From: Dipteris shenzhenensis
Lineage: Eukaryota > Polypodiophyta > Polypodiopsida > Gleicheniales
Reading direction: 5' to 3' (one strand)
Length of the DNA stretch: 64,000 bases
Assembly (NCBI GenBank): GCA_047967505.1
Contig: CM106538.1
Each line of letters starts with the position of its first letter. Within the stretch, counting starts at the first letter, position 1. Shown here one piece after another: positions 45,450 through 57,100 of the stretch. A model generated the notes under the pieces. That model had not been told where the DNA came from, did no database searches, and was given only the letters and a program-made list of their open reading frames with translations. Position numbers and translations under genes: made by a program.

Positions 45450-48400
45450 TTCATGTCCTCAGCCTCCTCCTCTTCTAACGATTAGCATGCCATCTGCCAC
45501 AATCCGTATGCCGTTCGACTTTCCAGTTGAAGACTTGCAAGTGGAGGAAGAAATTTTGACTCAACAAGCAACCCAAGAGGCACCTACAACAAGAGGCACC
45601 CCTCCCTCAAGAACATCAACGAAGCGCACCTCAGCCCCCACACAAGGGGAATACAAAATTTTTTGATCGCAAATGCACTCACCGCTTAGAGAGGCATGGC
45701 TCAAACAACTCGACGCATGTGCCATCCACTCTCGCTACATGTATGAGGGCGACAACTACACCCTCCATTACCACAATGGAGCAACCTATCAAGCACTCAA
45801 GTAGCCAATGGTTCATGATAGGTCTAGGAACCATGGTAGACCGCCTTCCTTGTCACCTAGATATGAGGCTCCTGAGAGAATTTCCCCAAGCCTACAACTC
45901 CAATATGAATGTCGGCATCCTTCGCGATGCGACACGCACTCCCCACTTCTACCACCTCAATGTGGATGTGGTGCGAGCCACCTTCGACCTACCGGTCATC
46001 ATTTGACAAAGACACTCAAAAGAAGAAGATGCCCGAGGCCCTTAATGACATCTACTAGTACAATCAACAAAAGAAGAGCAAGGGGTGCATCCATTTCTTA
46101 GAAATCATTAGGCTAGAGTTGTAAAAGTCAACACGAGCCCTACAGTGGGTGACCCGAGTCAAACACATGGATCACCACCCACGAATCAATCGTACCCAAC
46201 ATATTGGCGAGACTGGTAGCCCCCTAGATCACTAACTAAGCAGATTATTTTTGTAATTAGATGTGGGAAGACCTCAAGACACATGGTGAGGTCATCGGCA
46301 ACCCCATGCTGTACATGCCCATTCTATATCACATGTTGTACAACAGCAATTGCCAATCGGCTATGGGTTGGCTGATAAAACTGCCACTGGACCAGTATCA
46401 GCCGACCAAGAGGAGACAGAGGTTGCCTCAAAGCAAGCACCGGCACCACTCCGGTCAACTGCCCCGCTCAACTGGATGGTAGTCAATTGCTCACCCAACA
46501 TGAGGATCACCAGGTACAAGCATTCGTATGCCAACAGTACCACCTCGACCACTCGAATCCCCATGCCATGGCAAGGTTGTACAATAGGAGCCCACCATCG
46601 CGATTGACGATCTCCCGGGAGATGAGATGGTCACCATTGGCCTCCACCTAAGAGCTCAAGTTGTTGCAACCCCCTCTACACCCCAGGTCTCGATTTCAAC
46701 CATGGCCCACCCACAAGAGATTGCATCCTTTGTCACGGGATCCTCCTCCTCTCCATGGGCAAGCCTCACCAAAGCCCTACAGTTCTGCAGTGTGCCACAT
46801 TATTAGGTACCAAGTGGGTACAGCAACATGACGGCTAAGCAGCTCTCTCATGCCAATCAAATGGAGCTGCAAGTATTTGATGCAATGACCTAACTCCCAT
46901 GGCACGCACAATTCTATAGAGATGGCAGGAATAGGCCTCTCAGCTCTCCTCGACTCTCCTCCTCTAGGCATAGCTCTCCACGCATGACAGCCACACATTA
47001 ATGGTCGTCGCCCAAGCCATAAGGCAAACTGCCCTTGATCGAGTAGAGGAGTACCACAACAAGGCAGAGGAGCTCGAGCTCTCAGTTACCAAGCTCAAAG
47101 ATGAGCTCGCTGCCACATCTAGTGAATCCTTGGTCCAAACACTCATGGACCAGGTCGACAAGGTAGAGTCCCGCGCCTCTGAACTGTAGATGAACTACGA
47201 GTGCAAGCCGAGGCACAACAAGCAAGAATCCAAAAGGGATACAACTGACAGATCCAGACCCTCCAGGATCTTTTGGCATAGGAACGGGCTCTAACTGTGT
47301 CAATGCAGGAAGATAACGAGCGGATGCGTACTCTAGGTTGGAAGACTACAAGTAGCAAGAATTTCAAATGTACTCGGAGGTCTTTGCACAGCTAGCCACA
47401 TACACCCTCGCCCCATGCACTCTCCCCCAAACCCTACTAGATGCACTTTAATGCCCTCCATGCACAGAATCTCATCTTCCACCTCGATCTCACTCAGCCT
47501 GTGGGTTTGCAATCCCAAAAGTCTTCAAGCTCAATGTAGACTTATGGCCGAGAGCCTCTACAATTCAAACGCAAGGGCATCTCATGGCATACTACTCCAC
47601 CGCCTACCATCCCCTTAGGATAATTATACTCTACAACCGGGTGCTACAAGTTCTCCAAGACTCACTTGAGTCCTTGGTTAGCAGTTTTGATACAATCCAC
47701 GTAGCATACCCTAAAGAAGTTGCCAAGGAGGAGGGACAAGAAGCCATCACTGTATTTAACTCTTCTGCCCCACCTACCGATCTCCCATAGCTGCCTCCAA
47801 TTGATCCCACCCAACCCACCCAACAAGCCCCCCACCCCCCCTTCCTCACAGAAATCTCCTTGAATACTCTTCCAATGCCTCCAACACTAGCACTGTACAG
47901 CATTGGACCCATTTCCTCCACTGCCCCAGTCAACCTCCTAGATGAAGCCCTCAATACGTTGCTCAAGTCAACCCATTTTGTACATACACCCACCATCGAC
48001 ACGACACCCATGGGTACTTCTAAAGAGGACCCAATTACTATGGAAGATGATGAGGTTCCTCCTGCCCCCCCTCCTCCCTACCTGAAGATGTTCAGTGGAG
48101 ACCTAATCTGCAATCCTTCCAAGAACTTCCCGACAATGCACTCATGCACCACTGGAAGAAGTAGCTCGAAGGCTCTCGCCTCCACTTATACAAAATCCTG
48201 GAGGTCCGCCCCCTTACACAGTCCATTACCCAGTCCTTCAATGATTAGCAGCAAACACATCCGAAGTGCACACACGAAGGCTACCACCTCTCCCCCGATG
48301 CTCCGATCCCCATCATCGATATTGACGCTGGCCTCCAGCCATGCTGGCACATTTCTTTTTTATTAAAAAAGGAGCAATTTTGGTGCTACTACCACAGTGC

Positions 48401-48958
48401 CCACGTCGACTGACAGATCCATCCCTTGTACATGCCCATGGAATGTCAATGGACTTGGGCTGAGTTCCATGAGCTCCAATAGAAGGACCCCAACATCTTG
48501 TGAATTTTTCAACGGAAATGTTTCAAGAAGGATTTTGCTTCTGCCTCCAGTTCTTCAATGACACCTATGGCTCCGCCGTCCCCAATCCTGCAGTTGTAGT
48601 AGTGGTCCACTTCAACCACCTTATTCTCTAACTCCTCCATGATCTCCCCACCCATAGTCGGCTGATTGTTGACGACAAGCTTCACAATCTCAACAATCAA
48701 ATTGTCTTCAACCTCGACATCAACTCCACTCAGTTTTAGGACCTTCGCCTCTACCTCCGAGTCTGCAATCTCCATGGCCATCACATCTGCACATATGAGG
48801 ACATGCATGCCACCCATTTTTGGAAGTTTTGCACTTACCTGGCTTAGCTCACACCCTACCAATTGGACCACTACACTGTCCTCCAAACAGTCCTCTCCAC
48901 CCACCTCCTCTAGCACGGCTGATCTGAGGGTGGCTCAGCAATAACGGGAAGGGGGGCA
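45450..48958 (+). mobile_element. Decayed LTR-retroelement interior, gag-like plus coiled coil
   Basis: Several frames on the plus strand look like a broken long ORF. 45516-45660 is acidic (PVEDLQVEEEILTQQ). 45719-46006 contains LREFPQAYNSNMNVG and VDVVRATFDLP, reminiscent of the plant-transposon-protein N-terminal domain of gypsy-type elements. 47001-47340 reads as a coiled coil (RVEEYHNKAEELELSVTKLK), continuing past a stop. Later Pro- and Thr-rich parts (47860-48366) have no motif. The interior ends in a polypurine tract and an LTR start at 48959. No RT, integrase or RNase H was seen, so it may be a large non-autonomous element. A matching 5' LTR was not found in the window. Confidence 0.5.
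48943..48958 (+). other. Polypurine tract of the decayed LTR element
   Basis: AACGGGAAGGGGGGCA directly precedes TGTTAACACC, the expected arrangement at the junction of an element interior and its 3' LTR. Confidence 0.65.
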
Positions 48959-49817
48959 TGTTAACACCCACAGAGTACAGTTGCAGTATGCATGGTATTG
49001 AGTGATTCAAGGTGATTAGGTGTCATGATTTACTTCAATGGTTGCAACCATGGAGGGAGTACAATTACAAGCTTTACGAGGTTTGAGCAACAAATGGCTC
49101 AAGATTGGCCTCACCACTCTAGGTTTTGAGCCTCATAGATGGGTTTTGAGCCTCAAATAGCTTAGGACTTAGAGGCGTGACGTTAACACAAGCCCTAGTT
49201 AGGAGCTCCTCCTTTAACACAAGTGCTATTTTCGACACATGAAGAGTGGAACAATAAAGGAGAGATGGAAATGGTAGTGAAGATGCCTTGGCACCCTAGG
49301 GGCCCAAGAGCATTTTGAATGTAAAGAAAGGGAGAGTGTAAAAATGAAAAGGGTTGGCCCTCCCTTCAAAGGTGACATGGATAAAAGGCCAAATGGCTAA
49401 CTTTGGTCTTCATTGTTGTATGCACAAGTTTGGAATACAAGCTCCCTCTTCTCTTCCAAGAGTGTCTTTGGGTGTTCTCTTGTTTCCTTTGTAGTGCCTT
49501 TGTGTTTTCCACTCCATCCCCCTTCACTCTCCTCTTCCCTTCTCCTTCTCCCTCCCTTCTCCCCTCTCTTCTCCCTTCTCCCCGTTCCCTCTCTCTCATG
49601 GAAACACATTGCAACAATCTAAGAGTTGCTTGAGTGACACATGTGGATAGCTCGTGCTTTGCATTGCTCTCACAAGGAGTAGCTTGGACTGGAGGCTCCA
49701 TTGGCATTCCTTCAAGATCCCCACAACACGTGAGTCACCGTTGAGACTACACAACATCTTCAAGATTAGATTATTGAAGCTTGGATCTCCAAGTTGGATC
49801 CCCAACCTAACTAACCC
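48959..49817 (+). repeat. Candidate 3' LTR (left edge clear, right edge uncertain)
   Basis: Starts TGTTAACACCC. It contains a TATA-like GGATAAAAGG near 49379 and, after a plausible start zone, a pyrimidine-rich stretch at 49500-49598. The right end is a guess at a CCCA near 49817; no second copy exists in the window for comparison. Confidence 0.4.
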
Positions 49818-51605
49818 ATGCTCTTTGATGTGACCTTCTTGAATTTAGACCTTTGTGCACCTCCATGCCTTCAAAATCAATCAAAGATCTCGTGCAATGT
49901 ATTGCTAGAGGTGATACCACCATCATGCCTCGAGTTCTTGAAGTAGGCTACCTTGGCTCAATGATGTGCCTTGTGTGTTCCAAATGGATAAAGGCCCCCA
50001 ATTCTATACAAGCCATGGTCCATGCACATAGAGAATATGTTGTAGAATCATGAACATCATTTCAATAACAAAAATTGAAGTAGCCCATGCCTCAGAACCC
50101 ATCCCAAGTTCTATGCAGTACCATGATGACACCATACACAGTTTAGGTGAGGATTCAGGAACATGCCATTAATTGGTCTCTAATCAAGCCATACTTTGAC
50201 GTGGAATGGAACATCCAAGGCTCATTGATCTGGCCACTTTAGAAACATGACGAATGCATGTGAGGCAACATTGACTGCATCCTACAACAAAGTGCAAGAT
50301 TTTGTAAAACCTTGGAATACATTCTTGAGGTTCCCTTTCACACCAACTTCCATTTTTCTACACTTAGTTTGAATCCCAATGGCCAGATTGATGCTCATAC
50401 TATAGGAAGAATCAACTGGCATGCCAAAATTCTCACAGCCACTGGCTTACATGCATGGCATCCCAACTCAATGATCATAGGCCATAACTCGAGGATGGGT
50501 AATAAAATGGGTCCGAGGTTCTATTAATGCTTTGTCAACATGGATGTAAGTAGCAAAGAATGTGTGTATAGAGTAGCAACAAAGCTTTGCTTGTACTTCC
50601 ATGAGGCTAGGAATAATTTCTCAAGAATCTCTCTTAGGAATCCTACATGTACATCTTACATGCCATTCCTACATGTGCATCTTACATATGATTCCTCCAT
50701 GCACATCCTACATGCAATTTCTACATGCAACTTCTACATGCAACTTCTACGTGCAAGTTCTAGCTGCAACATCTACGTGTGCATCCTACATGTGATTCCT
50801 AGATGCAAGTTCTATATGCCATTCCTACATGCACATACTAAGAAAGAATCCCTACAATTCCTACATGCAAAGAGAGAAGCTCTCCAAACTTGTATAAATA
50901 TCTCATGATGGAATGAAGCCCACACTCTTTGGGGCATTGTGTCGAGTTCTACTTTGGTGTTCTATGCAATTGTCTCCAAGTGTCCATGATCGCTTGCACT
51001 TCCACATCCAAAAGCATGCCCTACCCCTGTCTTCTACTACCCCCTCCTCTAACCTTGCAACTCCTTCTCCCCCTCTCCTCCTCCCTTCTCCTCTCTCTCC
51101 TCCAACCCCTTTGCACTTACACCTTCTTTCTCGCCCACTCCTATGCTTCCCCTAAACCCTTACCATCTTAGATTCGTTCCTTAACCCTTGTCCTCCAAGA
51201 TCTATGAGGGAGAAGAGTTCTCCACCATGTAGTCTATTCTAAACCCTAGATCCTCCTTCTAACCTTGAACCTCCTTTTGGACCTTAGAACCTCCTTCAAA
51301 ACCTTAAAACCTCTAGAGGAGGTGAAATCCTTCATTCCCCCAAGTATTTGGTTGAATGTTCCCTTCATGCAAGCATGTGCAACATCTACTTTACACAACT
51401 TAAGCCTCCACCTCTGACCAAAATATGATCCGAGGTCCTAAGCTACATGTATTCTATAATGATGATGACTCCAATATATCTATAGGTGGAAAAAATCCTC
51501 AAACCCCTACACATCTTGCAAATTCCATAGAGAAGTGGCAACATCTACCCACAACTAAAGGCTAGTCGACAAGCAAAACCCAACAACAAACATTCAAAAG
51601 AATCA
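49818..51605. other. Intergenic, no recognisable gene
   Basis: Frames up to 122 codons occur without motifs. The stretch includes the TACATG-rich minisatellite at 50.64-50.88 kb and a C/T-rich patch at about 51.0-51.17 kb. Confidence 0.55.
50640..50880. repeat. Irregular TTCCTACATG minisatellite
   Basis: Short modules such as ATTCCTACATGTGCATC and TTCTACATGCAAC repeat with 10-24-base spacing. The Cys/Tyr/His-rich frame through it is an artefact of the repeat. Confidence 0.8.
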
Positions 51606-52105
51606 CAACACTGCTAGTGAGAGTCCATTACATGGACTAAGATGAGAAGCTATTGGCGATGCTGTGGACATACCGCACAGCATTCAAAGTGGCTATGGGT
51701 TTTACACCATTCAAACACGTGTTTGGATTGGAGGCCATTACTCCACTTGAGTACGTGATGCCAAGCTTTCATATTGTGGTTGCAAATCAGCTCCTTCCTG
51801 CAGACTCGATGGATGTATTGGAGGAAGAATCCCAGATGGAGAGTTACTATCTAAAGAAGGTGGTACAAGCCCATAGAAAGCAAAGAGTTGATTTGGCATT
51901 CAAGAAGAAAATTTTCAAGCATGACCAATTGGTGTGTTAGTTTCAATAGCCAGATGGGAAAAATGCCAGGTAAACTGAAGATGCGATGGTCCGAGCCATT
52001 CTGAATCTTTGATGGATGTGGAACCACATACTTCTTTCTTGAAAACCTACAAGAAGGCATGCTGCCACTTTCAATTTATGGGTTTTGGTTGCTCGCTATT
52101 ATCAT
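51606..52105 (+). pseudogene. Ty3/gypsy integrase C-terminal remnant
   Basis: Contains LWTYRTAFKVAMGFTPF and HVFGLEAITPLEYVMPS, the conserved stretch after the gypsy integrase catalytic core. A long helical part follows (MESYYLKKVVQAHRKQRV), then FKHDQLVC. After stops, a chromodomain/GPY-like tail follows with PGKLKMRW at about 51969 and YFLENLQEGMLP near 52030-52066. The catalytic core upstream and any RT are missing. It is an isolated fragment with several stops. Confidence 0.8.
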
Positions 52106-53477
52106 GAAGGCTGCATTTAGTGTCCTTTTTAGGTTAAGAAGGAGGTGCTCATTTCCTTGGTCCAGATTGGAGCAACTCCTCGATTTGCAAAACTTGGGTG
52201 TTCATGGGATTTTAATGATGAATACTTCTCGGGGCTTTGCCCCCGCTCCCATGCAAGTTCCCTCAAGTGGAAGTGGATACGCAGCACTAATTTGGGTCAC
52301 TTGCATCCTATATCACTAGCTCACTCTCATCGCTCAAGAACTCCTTGCACCTTTATTGCTCTTGCCTTCTATCACTCAATATCCTCATCTTGTTAGCATG
52401 ATGATGGCTTCTACATGGTTTCTTCCTCTCATACCAATTGTGTGTTTGGACGATATTGACACGGATGTTTGGTGTCACTTGTTGGGCATCCATAGCTATA
52501 GTAGCAGCAATTAGGCTTGGGTAATCATCCATCCTCAAGTGCTCCAACTATGTCAATAGCTTGCAAAGGGAGACCATATTTCTTTCTTGGAAGGCCAATA
52601 GACATTAATAGGGGAGCTCATCTATGGGGAGACATTGATAAGGCCAGTAGACATTGATAGGGCCAGTATGACCATCTATTTTTTATGACGGATGGAGAGA
52701 GCCAATTGCAAGGGATATTTATCCATATTTCCATGGAGGCTAAGTTTGGGAAATGCATAAGAGTTAGTATAAGCTCAATGCTTGTGGGGAATATTGTGCT
52801 ACAGCTAGCACTTTCCTATCATGCATGAGGTGCGCCGCAATCCGTCGGTCATGCATGGAACTGTAGGAGCATTAGTTGGAGTCATGAGCATTGGCTAAGT
52901 CCTTGGATCGTTGAAGGTGGACGTGCTTATCATAGACATTGGAATAGTCCTTGGCTGTGTTGCATAATAGTCCACATTGCTTGATGTTGTCTTACTTGTA
53001 GCTTTGTTGGTCGACCGTTTGAGTCATTAACTGCATCCCTAGTACCTTCTTTGTTTGAATCAAAGGATATCCACAAGAATCAAAGGATATCCAAACTGCA
53101 GTCTAGCACAAAAATTCTCTCTCTCATAGAGAAGAAAACTCTCTCCAGGAATAGCAGAAAATGAACTCTCAACAGAACCTACTCTCATTCTCCCTTAAGG
53201 AAACAACGAAGAACGAGACGATCTCTCTCTCATAGTACTTTGCAAAACAAGAATAAAGGACTCTAAAGAGCTTTTTAAAGAGATGAAAGTACTTCTCTCC
53301 ATGAAGAAAACTCTCAGACTCACAAGATGGAAAGAACTCTCTCTTACAACAGCCCTCTCAAAACTCCAAGAACAAAATGAAGAGAACCTCACAAAGATCT
53401 CACAAGCTAGGAGATGGAGGCTTCCTCACAAGGAGGGCTTGATGCCTTGAGAAAGTGCAAGGGCTTGTAATCCCCAT
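52106..53477. other. Intergenic, no recognisable gene
   Basis: Frames are under 90 codons without motifs. 52.6-52.68 kb repeats GACATTGATA phrases. 53.1-53.45 kb is rich in AACTCTC and may already be LTR or element material leading to the primer-binding-like site at 53478. Confidence 0.5.
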
Positions 53478-53508
53478 AGGCTCTAATACCACGATAGCAG
53501 AAGTGAGA

Positions 53509-53546
<38 letters not shown>

Positions 53547-54396
53547 TGCACAAGAGATTGACTAACTGTACACTAAGTTGTGTTCCATGAAAACTGAGAA
53601 TATATACATGGACCCCTTAAGGTTAGGGTTATGGTTAAAGTTTGTCCCATAATCCTATGGTGCAATTTTCACACCATTGTCAACAATTTTGAAGCTTCTT
53701 TGAGCACTTGTAGCTTTGTTGTGGAGCTCTCCTTCACTCCAAACTTCAACTATCATGCATCAATTCTCGCTAAATCTACTCGCCTAGGCCTTATCACTTG
53801 CTTGGCCTTCCAAGCTTTTTTAATTGCCTCTCCACTGCATTTTCTTGTAGGGTGGATGCTTGTGGACTCCTTGCAAGGCAATTGTTTGAGAGTCGATCTT
53901 TTGTTATCACCTTCCATACTTGTGGATCTTCTTATTCACATAGTGCACTATTGTGCAGCCCATCTCGGCTTCCTTAGATCAACTCAGTTGGGTCTTTGTC
54001 GTGCAAATCTTTATGATTCTTTTTATAGCTTTGTAGCATAAAGCTTCTTTTTCAAGATTTTGATGCTCAGCCTTCTTTTGTGATTTGTCTCTTGCTTGGC
54101 CTTCCAAGCTTTCAAACTTTCCTCTCCACTATGTTGTCTTATCGGGTGGATGCTCATGGACTTCTTCTTGCAGGAGGCTAGGCATTTCAGAGTTGGTCTT
54201 CTATTGTCACCTTCCATAGTTTTGGATCTCCTTATTCACATAGTGCACTACTATGTAGCCCCATCATGTGTTTCTTGGCTCAACCCAATCTGTCACCATC
54301 CTACAAATATTTGTGGTTTGTTTTGTAGGTTTGCATCTTTAAGATTCTTTTGCAAACTTTTTTGTTTTGTGGGTTGTCTACACTCAGGCTCCAACT
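53478..54396 (-). repeat. LTR-like block with GA run and a 294-bp tandem duplication
   Basis: GGCTCTAATACCA at 53480-53492 resembles a copia primer-binding site read on the minus strand, which would start a minus-strand LTR just to its right. A GA run lies at 53510-53543. Two diverged copies of a ~294-bp unit follow: TGGCCTTCCAAGC at 53803 and 54097, ATTCACATAGTGCACTA at 53934 and 54234. No coding sequence was recognised. Confidence 0.5.
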
Positions 54397-57100
54397 GAGT
54401 GCAATAATCCACAAATGTTGCAAAATTGTATTCTTTGATATTCTTGCTATGGACTTTTTTTTTTTTTGGCACATAAAAAAGGTGTATATTATTTACGTGT
54501 CAACTTTTTTACATCTATGGAATCTTTAAAAGATTCACTATGAAAGTCCTTCACAATTGAAGTAAGCACTTAGACAAAAAAAATTCATCATCTATCCTTC
54601 AGTCTTCTTCATCTTTGTCTTTTTTAGCAATTGTAGCCTTTTTGTGATCAGTGCCAAGAACACGTGAACCTTTTTTTTTTCTGAGTGAAATCATGCAAGG
54701 TAGATTTGGATGGAGCTTTGGAGGTATCGACATTGTGACAAAAAGTGTTATTCTTCATAGTGGCATCGAGTTCCATGAATTGAGGTCCTCTAACAACGAG
54801 AGTGGAGGATCTTGCTGGGGGTCTTCTTGGAGAGGGAGTTGTGAAAAGACAGGTAGCAATGGGGGAGTCTCTGTAGCTAGTGAATGAAGCATCTGGGTCA
54901 GTATTAGAGTTTAAGGGTATATCCTTGGAAGTGACATGTTGGTCAGCCTCAATAGGTACTTTGACAACAATTGTGAGAATCTTCCAAGAAGCTAAGAGAA
55001 GCATACATTGACTAGATTAAGCCCTCTCCCATTACAAGATTATACTCCACTAGAAGGACTTTTGAAAATATTTTATATACCTTGGGATAAAGGTGGTACG
55101 TAAGGGAACATCAAGGAGGATTCTTCCTGATAACTGTTGCTCCAACAAAGTATTTCTCAACAAAAGGAAAAAAGTGTAGCTCGATTTGAGCCAAATCAAA
55201 GACGAAGTCCAAAGTCACGAAGCAATCAAGTGATGATTGGCAAAGACACATTGATAATTTTCTTCAAGACCAAGAAGATATGTATTCTTTCTTCATATTT
55301 TCATTTTATTTTTTCTTGAGCATAGAGTCAAGAAAGAATGCTAGGGCGACTTAACTTAGGAATATTTAAATTTAATGAGAAGTGATAGATCATATTAACG
55401 TACCATGAAAAAGATAATAAAATATGATAGCCTATACGGGATATAGGATAATCTAGCTATGCACAATTTATGAGGCAGTGAGTTTTTGTGAGAAATTTAT
55501 TTGGATATTTCAAAACCATGGAAACTTAGGAGTTTGTGAAATCACGTGAACACGGCTTCATCTTGTGACTTATTATTTAAATGAAAGGAAAGTTTCATGA
55601 AAGAATATTATTAGATGAAATTGAAAATCACACTTGGAGATGAAACAATATGCAAAACTGACATAAACCCCCAAATCAAAGGGTTCAAAAAATGAAGTGA
55701 AGGACATGGGAATTGAATGACAATTGAAGTGAGCTACAAGCCAACATTTGGTTATCTAGACCGCAATTTTGTGTTGTGAAATAGAAATAGAAAGGATAAA
55801 GAATGAGAAGTATGAACTATACTTGGCTTGCTAAGTTTAGAAAATTCACAAGTAGTCAAGCACTATTGAATTGGAAATTAGTTTGAGATCATATTTCATC
55901 TCAGTTAAAGGTTAATAAATTTATTTTATGTTTTTTCCACGATCATATCTATACCATATAAGTGAAATTCCTTGACTTTTTAAAGGAAGCTAAGAAAATA
56001 TTTCATATACCTACTAATAGGATTATAGGATGCTCCTAATTTGTTTAGATGCCAAGATGAATTAGTTTAAGTATTGAAAGATGATAAGCTTGATATATAT
56101 GGTATGCTTGATGAAAATAGCTCTACTAAATTGAGTTGAATCGGAGAAAGATTAAAGAGAGGAAAAAGAATACAATTACATGGCAACATTCATGCTAACC
56201 AAGAGGGGGACCATACATGGATTTTAGCTAGAAATATAGCTTTTAGCTTTGAAAATTTCTTTGTGCCATTGTGAAAAGTATCAAGATGGTTATAATAGAT
56301 AATGTCTTGCATGTATTTTCTAACTGCATAAGAAAATAAATGTGGGATTATTACTAGCTACCATGAATTTAAGTAAATGATCAAAAACTTTTAAGTGTGA
56401 TTAGCAATGATGTACATATATTCTTCTACCAGCTATAGATTGATATATGTCATTTATTGCTATCCACATTATAAAAGAAAGTGTTTTATTTGATATTGTT
56501 CCTCAATATCATACTAGTATGGGACGATATAGTTGTTGAGGAATACGTCAAATGTAATGCTTGGGCCTATACCTCAAGTAACATGAGTAATGAATGGATG
56601 TGATATAGTACTCTATAATTGGTATAGGATATGAAAACTTTTTAAATCAAATGTTCAAAATTGGCTAAATTCACTATCTCTTGGCTAATGACTTTAAGAT
56701 CTTTGAAAGATACTTTTTGACCATCTCACGATGATACTTTAACATGGATTGCAATCTGAAAAGGAAATGTTTATGTAAGATATGCTAGATGGTCTGTATT
56801 GTGGGTGATTCCATGTTAATACTGAGGTCGCTAGTGTTATTGGTGCTACGTTTGATTAATATACTTTGAGTGCAATTTTATTGGGATCAATTGATTTGGT
56901 GATTTGTTCAATTGATTGTTAATAACTAATATAATCGGTAGCTTGATTACAGGATGGAGCTAATGATGAGGATTGGAATTAGTGTGGGGATACCGATTGA
57001 GGTGTCGCATGGTGCATAGCATATGGCCATGGGCCAATTTTGTATTTCATTGATATTGTAAACCTTGGTAATATTTGTGGTAAAAGGCATAACCATTTTT
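54397..57100. other. AT-rich intergenic stretch, no recognisable gene
   Basis: A run of T lies at 54457-54472. A minus-strand frame at 54648-55004 (118 codons, Pro/Ser/Thr-rich in the middle, Lys-rich at the end) has no motif. 55.3-57.1 kb is AT-rich with no frame above 60 codons. Confidence 0.55.

Noticed and set aside
54648-55004. 118-codon minus-strand frame
   Set aside because: No domain, no splice partner, and low-complexity Lys and Pro/Ser stretches; not enough to call a gene.
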